Shown: one piece after another, positions 47,047 through 55,075 of the stretch
Layout: every line of letters begins with the position of its first letter
Numbering within the stretch: position 1 is the stretch's first letter
Source of the DNA: Oxalobacteraceae bacterium
GTDB lineage: Bacteria > Pseudomonadota > Gammaproteobacteria > Burkholderiales > Burkholderiaceae_D
Assembly (NCBI GenBank): GCA_947374865.1
Contig: CANCDR010000003.1
Location: 1 to 64,000, forward strand
Direction: 5' to 3'
Length of the DNA stretch: 64,000 nucleotides
Program-made: the position numbers and the translations under genes
Notes under the pieces: generated by a model
The model's input: only the letters and a program-made list of their open reading frames with translations
Told to the model about the DNA's origin: nothing
Databases searched by the model: none

Positions 47047-48390
47047 ATGCACTGGAATAGTAAAGTCATTTGGTCGGAGGGCATGCTCCTACAGCCGCAG
47101 CATTTGCAACAGCACGATCGCTACCTGCAAAATCAATTGGAATCGCGCGTGGCCCAGCTGCGGCCTTATGGCTGGGGCTTTTCGTCCCTGGTGCTCGATG
47201 AAACGCAGCTCGCCTTTGGCAAGATTGCGCTGCTGTCCTTTACCGCCGTGCTGCCCGATGGTACGCCAGTTCAGTGCCCACTTGATGGGGCATTACCGCT
47301 ACCGATTGACATTCCCAGTAAAGCGCGCAATGTCAATGTGGTGCTGGCATTGCCGCTTAAACGACCGGGTATCGTCGAGGCCGGTGAAAATCCGCAGCAG
47401 GAAAACTACGCCCGCCATAAAGTCGAAGAACATGAAGCCTGGGACAGTAATGGACTCGATAATAGCGCCCTGATGCAGGTCGGCCAGCTGCGTCTGCGGC
47501 TGGCACTGGAAAGTGAGGTGTTACAGGGCTATTCCGCGATGGCGGTCGCGCATGTAATCGAACGAGGGGCCGATAATCGTCTGCTGCTCGATGCTGATTT
47601 TTGTCCGCCTTGCATGGACATCCGCGCCGCATCACGTCTAGCGAGTGCGGTACAGGAGTTGGTGGGCTTATTAAAGCAGCGCGGGCAAACATTGGCTCAG
47701 CGGCTGTCGCAGCCGGGCGCGTCGGGCGCGGAAGAAATCGTGCAGTATTTATTCCTGCAGGTGATGAATCGCGAGCAAGCCTTGTTTAGCCATTTATCGA
47801 CGATGCATGGTCTACATCCGGAAGACTTATTCCGCGAGCTGCTCCGCTTGGCCGGTGAACTGGCAACCTTCGGTCGCGCAGACAAGCTCACGCCGATTTA
47901 TCCAAACTATCTGCATGATCAGCTACGGACTTCTTTTTTACCGGTGATTGAAGATGTGCGTCGCTCACTTTCTGTAGTGATGGATGCGCAGGCCATCTCG
48001 ATCAGGCTGGAAGAGCGGCAGTTCGGTCTGCGGGTGGCCGTGCTGCAGGAGCCCGATCTTGTTCAGCATGCCCGCTTCGTGCTGGCGGTGAATGCCGATC
48101 TGCCTTCAGAACTGATTCGCAGCAGTTTTCCGCCGAAAGTCAAAATTAGCGCGATCGAAAAAATTCGCGATATGGTCAATCTACAATTGCCCGGCATCGG
48201 CCTGCGTCCCTTACCGGTAGCACCGCCCCAATTACCCTTCCATGCCGGGTATACCTATTTTGAGTTGGACCGCCAGAGCGAATACTGGAAACCCTTACTG
48301 AGCTCGGCCGGCTTTGCCATGCACGTCGCTGGCGACTTCCCTGGGCTGAAGCTGGAATTCTGGGCCATACGCGAAAAGGATCCAGCTTGA
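47047..48390 (+). CDS. tssK: T6SS baseplate adaptor TssK
   Basis: TssK links the baseplate wedges to the TssL-TssM membrane complex. The ATG at 47047 gives the classical start MHWNSKVIWSEGMLLQPQHL; a GTG at 47038 would add three residues. The 447-residue product continues with DRYLQNQLESRV, RPYGWGFSSLVLDE and the C-terminal neck and head with YFELDRQSEYWK, LEFWAIRE. Its stop overlaps the tssL start. Confidence 0.96.
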   Translation: MHWNSKVIWSEGMLLQPQHLQQHDRYLQNQLESRVAQLRPYGWGFSSLVLDETQLAFGKIALLSFTAVLPDGTPVQCPLDGALPLPIDIPSKARNVNVVLALPLKRPGIVEAGENPQQENYARHKVEEHEAWDSNGLDNSALMQVGQLRLRLALESEVLQGYSAMAVAHVIERGADNRLLLDADFCPPCMDIRAASRLASAVQELVGLLKQRGQTLAQRLSQPGASGAEEIVQYLFLQVMNREQALFSHLSTMHGLHPEDLFRELLRLAGELATFGRADKLTPIYPNYLHDQLRTSFLPVIEDVRRSLSVVMDAQAISIRLEERQFGLRVAVLQEPDLVQHARFVLAVNADLPSELIRSSFPPKVKISAIEKIRDMVNLQLPGIGLRPLPVAPPQLPFHAGYTYFELDRQSEYWKPLLSSAGFAMHVAGDFPGLKLEFWAIREKDPA

Positions 48391-49817
48391 GCGAATCGGC
48401 GACCAGTGCACCGGCACAGGATAGCGATCGGACTGTTCTGATGCCCCGTCCGGGTGGACGTGCGCCGCCGGCGATGTCGGCTGCGGGGGCACCTGCGGGG
48501 TCATCTGTGGGGTTAAATGATGCGTCGCCAGTACCAGACGCTGCTGATCCTGCCGCACCAGCGCAGGCAGGCCACGCAGTGCCCTTACAAGACGCCGCGC
48601 CGCGCTCTTCTGCTGCCCTTACACCGTATCAGGGATGTGGCCTCAATCCGCTGGTGCAGGCGGCTAATCCACTGCTCGACCTCGTCGTACCCTTACGTTC
48701 ACTAACAACGCACCAGGAACTGGATGCGCTCAGATTAATGCTCATCGACGCGATCCATCATTTTGAAGCGCAGGCGCACACGGCGCATGTTGATGCGCAA
48801 ACGGTCTCGATAGCGCGCTACGTCCTTTGCACATTTTTGGATGAAACCATCGCCAGCACGCCTTGGGGCGGCAACGGTGTCTGGTCGAGTAACAGTCTGC
48901 TGGTCGAGTTTCATCATGAGGCCTGGGGCGGCGAAAAGTTTTTTCAGATACTGCAGCGCTTGGCACAAGAGCCTGAAACGCATTTGCATTTGCTCGAACT
49001 GATGTACCTTTGCTTGGCCTTGGGTCTGGAAGGACGTTATCGGGTGATCGACGATGGTCGCATTCAGGTGGAACGTTTGCGTGAGCGTTTGTTTTTGATG
49101 ATTCAAAAGCAGCGTGGACCGCATGCAGAGGCCTTGTCGGTGCGCTGGCAAGCCAGTACCAGCAGGATTAAATCGCTGTGGCGTGATTTACCTTTCTGGA
49201 CTCTGCTGATCGGTATGGCGGGAATTTTACTAATCACCCGCGCGCTCATGCTCGTCGTGCTTGAAAATGCCACCAATCCGCTGATCGAGCGGATGCGTTA
49301 CTTGCCTGGCTTAGTGCTATTTCAGCCGGAAACACCAGACAAAGCACCAAAGCTCGCAGAAAAAAAACCGCCGCCGCTGCCTTTCGCGCATTTTTTAGCG
49401 CCAGAAATTGCCCATGGCTTCCTGACGGTCGATGAAACATCGACGTCATTAAAAATCACGCTGAGTAGCGAATCGCTTTTTGCGTCAGGCAGCGCGCGCA
49501 TCCTGCCGATCTACCTGCCAGTGCTGGACCGGATCGCTGATGCGCTCAATTCGGTCGAAGGAACGGTAAGCGTGGTCGGGCACACGGACGATCAGCGCAG
49601 CACTTCGCTGCGGGTTCCCTCCAACGGCGAATTATCGGTGCAGCGCGCCCAAGCCGTGATGGCGATATTGCTTAAGTCAGCGCGCAAATCCGAGCGCTTT
49701 AATGCCGAGGGTCGCGGTGCCGAGTCGCCTCTGGTGCCTAACGACGGGCCACAAAATCGAGCGCTTAATCGTCGGGTTGATATTATCGTGAACACAGTTC
49801 TAAGGCCTGCGCCATGA
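48387..49817 (+). CDS. tssL: T6SS inner-membrane protein TssL with C-terminal OmpA domain
   Basis: This 476-residue protein begins with TTG overlapping the tssK stop (TTGA). It has a Pro/Ala-rich cytoplasmic start containing DSDRTVLMPRPGGR. The DotU/IcmH domain spans about 90-270 (NPLVQAANPLLDLVVPLRSL, CTFLDETIASTPWG, EKFFQILQRLAQEP). A single membrane helix lies at about 270-295. A C-terminal OmpA-like peptidoglycan-binding domain follows at about 350-470 (SVVGHTDDQRSTS, LSVQRAQAVM, NRALNRRVDIIV). Such extended TssL proteins anchor the complex directly to the cell wall. No TssJ or TagL is needed for this anchoring in principle. Confidence 0.96.
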   Translation: MSESATSAPAQDSDRTVLMPRPGGRAPPAMSAAGAPAGSSVGLNDASPVPDAADPAAPAQAGHAVPLQDAAPRSSAALTPYQGCGLNPLVQAANPLLDLVVPLRSLTTHQELDALRLMLIDAIHHFEAQAHTAHVDAQTVSIARYVLCTFLDETIASTPWGGNGVWSSNSLLVEFHHEAWGGEKFFQILQRLAQEPETHLHLLELMYLCLALGLEGRYRVIDDGRIQVERLRERLFLMIQKQRGPHAEALSVRWQASTSRIKSLWRDLPFWTLLIGMAGILLITRALMLVVLENATNPLIERMRYLPGLVLFQPETPDKAPKLAEKKPPPLPFAHFLAPEIAHGFLTVDETSTSLKITLSSESLFASGSARILPIYLPVLDRIADALNSVEGTVSVVGHTDDQRSTSLRVPSNGELSVQRAQAVMAILLKSARKSERFNAEGRGAESPLVPNDGPQNRALNRRVDIIVNTVLRPAP

Positions 49818-52800
49818 AACGTCTGGGCTCCCTGTTACTACAACGATGGGTGCTATCCCTCATCGGCTGTCTGATTTTTTCCGCCCTGATCTGGTTTGAA
49901 AGCCCGCTGCTGACCTATGACGGCAAAGCCTTCATGTCTTCCGAAACGGCGCGCATGATCGTCATCGGCCTGCTATGGGCGTTATGGCTTGCTTATTGGT
50001 GTAGCCGGATGCTGGCCAGCAGACGCGCCGCTGGTCAGCTCAAAGAAGTTTTAGCCGGTAGCAGCCAGTCCGACGATCAACATCAAGGCAGTGACGTAGC
50101 CGCCGCCGCATCCGCAGAGCTGGCGCTCCTGAATCAGCGCTTACAGGAGGCCATGCAAGTCCTGCGACAAAATCATCAGGGCAGTGATGGAAAAATGCTG
50201 TATCGCTTGCCCTGGTATCTGTTTATTGGTGCGCCCGGTGCAGGTAAAACGACCGCGCTCTCGCAATCCGGACTGAATTTTTTGCTCAACGATTCGCAGG
50301 GTAAAAAAACCATCAGCGGTCTTGCCGGTACCCGTCATTGCGACTGGTGGTTCACGGACGAAGCCGTGATGCTTGATACGGCAGGGCGTTACACGACACA
50401 GGATAGCTTCGCTGAAGTCGACAATGCGGCCTGGCTCGGCTTTCTCTCGCTCTTAAAAAAATATCGTCAACGCCAGCCAATTAATGGCGTCATCGTCGCC
50501 ATCAGCATTGCAGACCTGCTCGACCCGGATGCAGAGCGGCGCAATCATCTGGCATTGATGGTGCGACAACGGATCACCGAATTACATGCGCAGCTGGGTA
50601 TTCGCTTTCCTATTTATGTGATGGTGACAAAATGCGACCTGCTGGCCGGCTTCGTCGACTATTTTGATGGTTTGACGCGCGAGCAGAGCGCGCAGGTTTG
50701 GGGTGTGACCTTTCCCCTTAACGAGACGGTCAACGACAGCACGCCCATCGCACAAACGCTGGCAAGCTTTCCCAGTGAGTTCAGAGCACTGGAGGCGCAG
50801 TTACAGGTCCGCGTTCTGGAGCGTCTGCAAAATGAACGCGATATTGCGCGCCGCGCCTTGATCTTCGGCTTCCCGCAGCAATTCGCCGCCGTGGGTGATG
50901 TCTTGACCGACATGCTGCAAGCGATGTTCACCTTCACCCAATTTGAAGAACGCGCCCTGTTACGCGGGATTTATTTCACCAGTGGGACGCAGGAGGGTAA
51001 TCCGATTGATCGGGTGATCGCCTCGCTGGCCTCGGCCTTCGGACTGGATCGTCAGGCATTACCGGCTAATCAGGCCAGCGGCAGAAGTTTTTTTGTAACG
51101 CGACTATTACGCGATGTCGTGTTTCAGGAGGCCGGATTGGCAGGCCTGAATCGTCGCCGTGAAGCGAAACGGCGCTTCATTCACATCGGTATTGTGAGTC
51201 TTTTTGCGCTCTTTCTGGCCGCTGTAACGATCGCCAGAACCAGCAGCTTTCTGGGCAACCAAGCCTTTGTCCAGCACTTTGATGACAATATTCGGCGGGC
51301 TGAAAAAATGGCGCTGGACTTACCCGAGTCGCCCACGTTGATGGCAATCCTGCCCTTGCTCGATACCATCCGCATCGTCCCCGCTGGCTATGCGCGCCGT
51401 GATGAAAGCGTCTCACCATGGATGCAGTTTGGTTTATATCAGGGCAGTCGTCTGGGACCGGTCGCCATCGATCTCTATCAACAGCTGTTACGCAATCATC
51501 TTCAGCCACGGCTGGTACAGCGACTCGAAGAAGTGTTACGCCGCGGCGAGGCGAATCATGTCGAATATCTTTATCAGGCTTTACGTATTTATCTGATGCT
51601 GGGTGATCGCACACATGCTGATGATGACGCCATCCAGGCATGGTTTGACTTCGACTTCAACAATAATCTGCCGCAAGCAGATGAACGGCAAATTAAAAAC
51701 CTGTCAGCCCATGTGGGCGCCTGGCTGGCGATGTCGGACGATAAAAAATCTGCCTTCATCGTTCCGAACCAGGCGCTGGTCAAGGAAGTGCGAAGCGTCT
51801 TGGCGCAAACACCTTTGGCACAGCGGCTTTATACGCGCATCAGTAAAGAAGTCCTGCAGTCGGATCTGGCAGAATTTTCCATCAGTACTGCCGGCGGTCC
51901 GGCGGCCACGCTGGCCTTGATGCGTCCGAGCGGTATGCCGCTCGCGCGTGGCGTTCCTGGCTTGTACACCATTGCCGGCTATCGGCAATTTATGAGCGCC
52001 AGCGAGCGCGTTATCACCGAGCAGGCACTCGAAAGCTGGGTTATGGGACGGCAGGAAGAATTCGCCAGTCCGGATGCGCTCAGCCAGCTGCGCGCAACGC
52101 TGCGAACACTGTACTTGAATGAGTACATCCGCCAGTGGGATGATTTTTTAAGCGATATTGTCCTGCTTCCCTTTGCCAGTCTGGAGGAGGGCGCGCGACT
52201 GACGAGCATTCTGGCTGGCGCTGATTCGCCCTTGCGCATCTTAGTGACGGCCATCCGCACTGAAACCCATCTTGACGGCGTACGCACTGGCGCATTCGTG
52301 GCGGATTCTGTGCTCAAGATCGTCAAGAATAAATTGGATGCCTATAAAAATAAGCTCGAACAGGCAATGGGTAGCGCCGATCCTGACCTGCTACCGACGC
52401 CGGATAAACCGCTCAATCCGGTCGATGCCCACTTCAGCGATCTGTACCGTGCTGGCGCGCCGGCATCCATGACGCAGATACTGCTGCTGCTCAAAGATGT
52501 CGCGGTCTACTTTGACGAAGCAGATCGGGCGCGCAAAACCGGCACTGCCATGCCCGTCAGCGAGGCATTGAATAAACTCAAGCACGAGTTGCGGAATAGT
52601 CCCGCGCCCATCAGCTCTATGCTACTGAGCATGGAAGCCAAGACCAGCGAAATTGCCCTCGGCAGTGACAAGGCAAGACTGAATGCGATCTGGTCAGCCA
52701 GTGGTAAATCTTTTTGCATGAAAGCCATCGCCGGTCGCTATCCTTTGGTACGCACTGCGCAGAGCGATATCCTCAGCGAAGACTTCAGTCATTTTTTTGC

Positions 52801-53407
52801 GCCAGAAGGCTTGATGGATGATTTTTTTCAAAAGTACCTGCTGCCTTATGTCGACAAGAGCGAAGCACGTTGGCGCTGGCGTTCCGGCGCTGCCGGTTCA
52901 CTGGGAATGTCGACGGCGGCATTAGAAGAATTTCAGCGCGGCGCCATGATTCGGGCGATGTTTTTCGCCTTGGGGAGTAAGCAGCCCTCTTTGCGTTTTC
53001 AGCTCAAACAGCTCAAGCTCGATCCTGAATTGACCAGCGCCACGCTCACGATCGATGGGCAAAAGATGGAATTGACGCCGTCGACCGCAAATGCATCTAC
53101 CTCTGCGTCGGCCTCTGCCCCTGCGCTGAGCATGTTATTTCAAATCCCCAGCGGTAAGCGGGTAGAGCAGGTGCAGTTTGATGTCCAGCCAGCGGGCGCC
53201 AAAACAGACCTGCGCACCGAAGGGCCGTGGGCATGGTTACGTATGCTCGACATGGGGCAGGTGGAAGCGACAGAACAGAACGAACGTTTGAAGCTGCGCT
53301 TTAATTTTGACGGCCGCGCGCTGTCTTTACTCATGACGGCGTCCAGTGTTATTCATCCTTTCCAGCGTGCGGCCTTGGAACAATTTCATTGTCCTGAAAA
53401 TCTCTAG
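49814..53407 (+). CDS. tssM: T6SS membrane complex protein TssM (IcmF)
   Basis: This 1197-residue protein has two N-terminal membrane helices (VLSLIGCLIFSALIWF and MIVIGLLWALWLAYW). A cytoplasmic NTPase-like domain carries an intact Walker A (GAPGAGKTT, about residue 141) and DTAGRY. A third membrane helix follows at about 460-480 (IGIVSLFALFLAAVTIA), then a large periplasmic part with the conserved YLLPYVDKSEARWRWRSG near residue 1010. It normally joins TssJ to TssL. It overlaps the tssL stop by 4 bases. Confidence 0.96.
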   Translation: MKRLGSLLLQRWVLSLIGCLIFSALIWFESPLLTYDGKAFMSSETARMIVIGLLWALWLAYWCSRMLASRRAAGQLKEVLAGSSQSDDQHQGSDVAAAASAELALLNQRLQEAMQVLRQNHQGSDGKMLYRLPWYLFIGAPGAGKTTALSQSGLNFLLNDSQGKKTISGLAGTRHCDWWFTDEAVMLDTAGRYTTQDSFAEVDNAAWLGFLSLLKKYRQRQPINGVIVAISIADLLDPDAERRNHLALMVRQRITELHAQLGIRFPIYVMVTKCDLLAGFVDYFDGLTREQSAQVWGVTFPLNETVNDSTPIAQTLASFPSEFRALEAQLQVRVLERLQNERDIARRALIFGFPQQFAAVGDVLTDMLQAMFTFTQFEERALLRGIYFTSGTQEGNPIDRVIASLASAFGLDRQALPANQASGRSFFVTRLLRDVVFQEAGLAGLNRRREAKRRFIHIGIVSLFALFLAAVTIARTSSFLGNQAFVQHFDDNIRRAEKMALDLPESPTLMAILPLLDTIRIVPAGYARRDESVSPWMQFGLYQGSRLGPVAIDLYQQLLRNHLQPRLVQRLEEVLRRGEANHVEYLYQALRIYLMLGDRTHADDDAIQAWFDFDFNNNLPQADERQIKNLSAHVGAWLAMSDDKKSAFIVPNQALVKEVRSVLAQTPLAQRLYTRISKEVLQSDLAEFSISTAGGPAATLALMRPSGMPLARGVPGLYTIAGYRQFMSASERVITEQALESWVMGRQEEFASPDALSQLRATLRTLYLNEYIRQWDDFLSDIVLLPFASLEEGARLTSILAGADSPLRILVTAIRTETHLDGVRTGAFVADSVLKIVKNKLDAYKNKLEQAMGSADPDLLPTPDKPLNPVDAHFSDLYRAGAPASMTQILLLLKDVAVYFDEADRARKTGTAMPVSEALNKLKHELRNSPAPISSMLLSMEAKTSEIALGSDKARLNAIWSASGKSFCMKAIAGRYPLVRTAQSDILSEDFSHFFAPEGLMDDFFQKYLLPYVDKSEARWRWRSGAAGSLGMSTAALEEFQRGAMIRAMFFALGSKQPSLRFQLKQLKLDPELTSATLTIDGQKMELTPSTANASTSASASAPALSMLFQIPSGKRVEQVQFDVQPAGAKTDLRTEGPWAWLRMLDMGQVEATEQNERLKLRFNFDGRALSLLMTASSVIHPFQRAALEQFHCPENL

Positions 53408-53415
53408 GTCGACCA

Positions 53416-54084
53416 ATGAATATACTCCCATCACGTACGCCCGGATTCTATGGCAAGCTCATTCACCATGGCGATTTCATCGGTCGACGTCTGCCCCCTT
53501 CCTTCGTGACGCGTTGGGACAATTGGCTGCAAGATTGCCTCGATCACGCACGATCACATCTGGGCCCTGCATGGATGGCGACCTATCTGAATAGTCCTCT
53601 GTGGCGCTTTCTGCTGGTAGAGCAGACTGGCTGCTGGAGCGGCGTCTGCATGCCCAGTGTAGACAGCGTAGGGCGACAGTTCCCCTTAACGCTGGCCATG
53701 GCCATGCCACCCAACACCGATCTGCAAAGCTTCATGAGTACAGCGGATGAATGGTTCGTGAAGCTGGAATCGCTCGCCTTGTCGACCCTGCGCGATGATT
53801 TTGAACTCGCTACGTTTGAAGCCGCCCTGCAGGTTGTCAGATTCGATTATCCGCGCGTGAATGCCGTCCCCATCGACCGCGTGCTCGCGTTGGACTCTGT
53901 TAGCCAGATCAAACCGGTCGTGCCATCCCTGGCAGTCGATTTATTGCATGTCGCCCTGGTCGGGCAAAGCGTATGGTGGACGCAAGGTTCGGAACTCCTC
54001 GACCCGGTGCTGATTCGCTGCGCCGGATTACCCAAGCCGTCGTTGTATTGCGGGATGTTGAATGGTCAACTAGCAGCAGAATAA
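53416..54084 (+). CDS. tagF: T6SS-associated protein TagF
   Basis: This 222-residue protein has the TagF fold signature FYGKLIHHGDFIGRRLP, WLQDCL, SPLWRFLLV, WSGVCMPSVDSVGRQFPLTL. TagF represses T6SS assembly post-translationally in some bacteria by binding the FHA protein. It lies 9 bases after tssM. Convergent with pppA, with a gap of 31 bases between the two stops. Confidence 0.93.
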   Translation: MNILPSRTPGFYGKLIHHGDFIGRRLPPSFVTRWDNWLQDCLDHARSHLGPAWMATYLNSPLWRFLLVEQTGCWSGVCMPSVDSVGRQFPLTLAMAMPPNTDLQSFMSTADEWFVKLESLALSTLRDDFELATFEAALQVVRFDYPRVNAVPIDRVLALDSVSQIKPVVPSLAVDLLHVALVGQSVWWTQGSELLDPVLIRCAGLPKPSLYCGMLNGQLAAE

Positions 54085-54115
54085 ACGAACAGCGGGCGGA
54101 CAACGAAGCGAGCGA

Positions 54116-54946
54116 CTAATGACCCTGTATGACGATCGCGGTAATGTTATCTCGCCCACCAGTCGCCTTGGCCAGACTAATTAGCTGCTGACAGGTGAAG
54201 TCGATCTGCTCTGTTCGTGCCGTGGCCATGAGCTGTTCTATTTTTTCATGCGGCACCGCGGCATGCAGGCCGTCCGAACAGAGCAGATAACGGTCACCTG
54301 CTTGCCATTGAAAGGATTGGATGGCCGGTGCAATGTCGGCATACGGTCCGAGCGCCTGCCAGAGCATATTTTTTTTGGGTAGATTGAGGGTTTCACCGGC
54401 ATCGATCGCACGCTGATAAAGCGTCTGGTCATGCGTGAGACAACTCAGACGACCGGCCCGAAAACGATACAAGCGGCTGTCACCGACATGAAACAGCGTT
54501 ATGACAGGATCCGCATTGCGCTGCCAGATTCCGGTCACGGTGGTGCCCATGCCACACCCATCCGCATTTTGGCGTGCCAGATTGAGCGCATACACATGCG
54601 CATTGGCGTGGATGACAGCCTGCCGCACGATCGACTCTGCGTCACTGTTTCTCAGATGGGCCAGGGGAATTGTGTCGTCATCCGTGGCGACATTGGTGAA
54701 CGAAGGTAGCGCTTGACTGGCCCTGGTAAGATAAGCCTGGATCGACACGATCGCTTCAGCGCTTGCCAACGCACCCGCGGCATGACCACCCATCCCATCG
54801 GCCACCATCAGCAGAGATAAATGGTCATCGATGAGGAAGTTATCTTCGTTCACATCGCGGACCAGGCCCGTGTCGGTGACGCCATAACAGGCACCGAGAG
54901 CAATGCGATGATGCTGCGAAATGGATAGTAGCGGGGATGCAGTCAT
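54116..54946 (-). CDS. pppA: PP2C-type phosphatase PppA (T6SS-linked)
   Basis: This 276-residue protein has the PP2C metal and catalytic motifs VRDVNEDNFLI, VADGMGGHAAG, GDSRLYRFRAG and the terminal GGRDNITAIVI. PppA opposes PpkA by removing phosphate from the FHA protein. It is encoded on the opposite strand between tagF and ppkA, divergent from the kinase gene with about 130 bases between them. This allows separate control of kinase and phosphatase. The T6SS role is inferred from position and from known clusters. Confidence 0.93.
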   Translation of the reverse strand: MTASPLLSISQHHRIALGACYGVTDTGLVRDVNEDNFLIDDHLSLLMVADGMGGHAAGALASAEAIVSIQAYLTRASQALPSFTNVATDDDTIPLAHLRNSDAESIVRQAVIHANAHVYALNLARQNADGCGMGTTVTGIWQRNADPVITLFHVGDSRLYRFRAGRLSCLTHDQTLYQRAIDAGETLNLPKKNMLWQALGPYADIAPAIQSFQWQAGDRYLLCSDGLHAAVPHEKIEQLMATARTEQIDFTCQQLISLAKATGGRDNITAIVIQGH

Positions 54947-55075
54947 TGATTGATCCTAGCATGGAATAAATTGTCGCCTGTCTTAGCCGCACGACACCAG
55001 GGGAATTAGCCATAGACGGCAACGCGTGAAATTCTGCATGATTACTCTGTGAATAAGTTTCTAAAAAGAACAGGC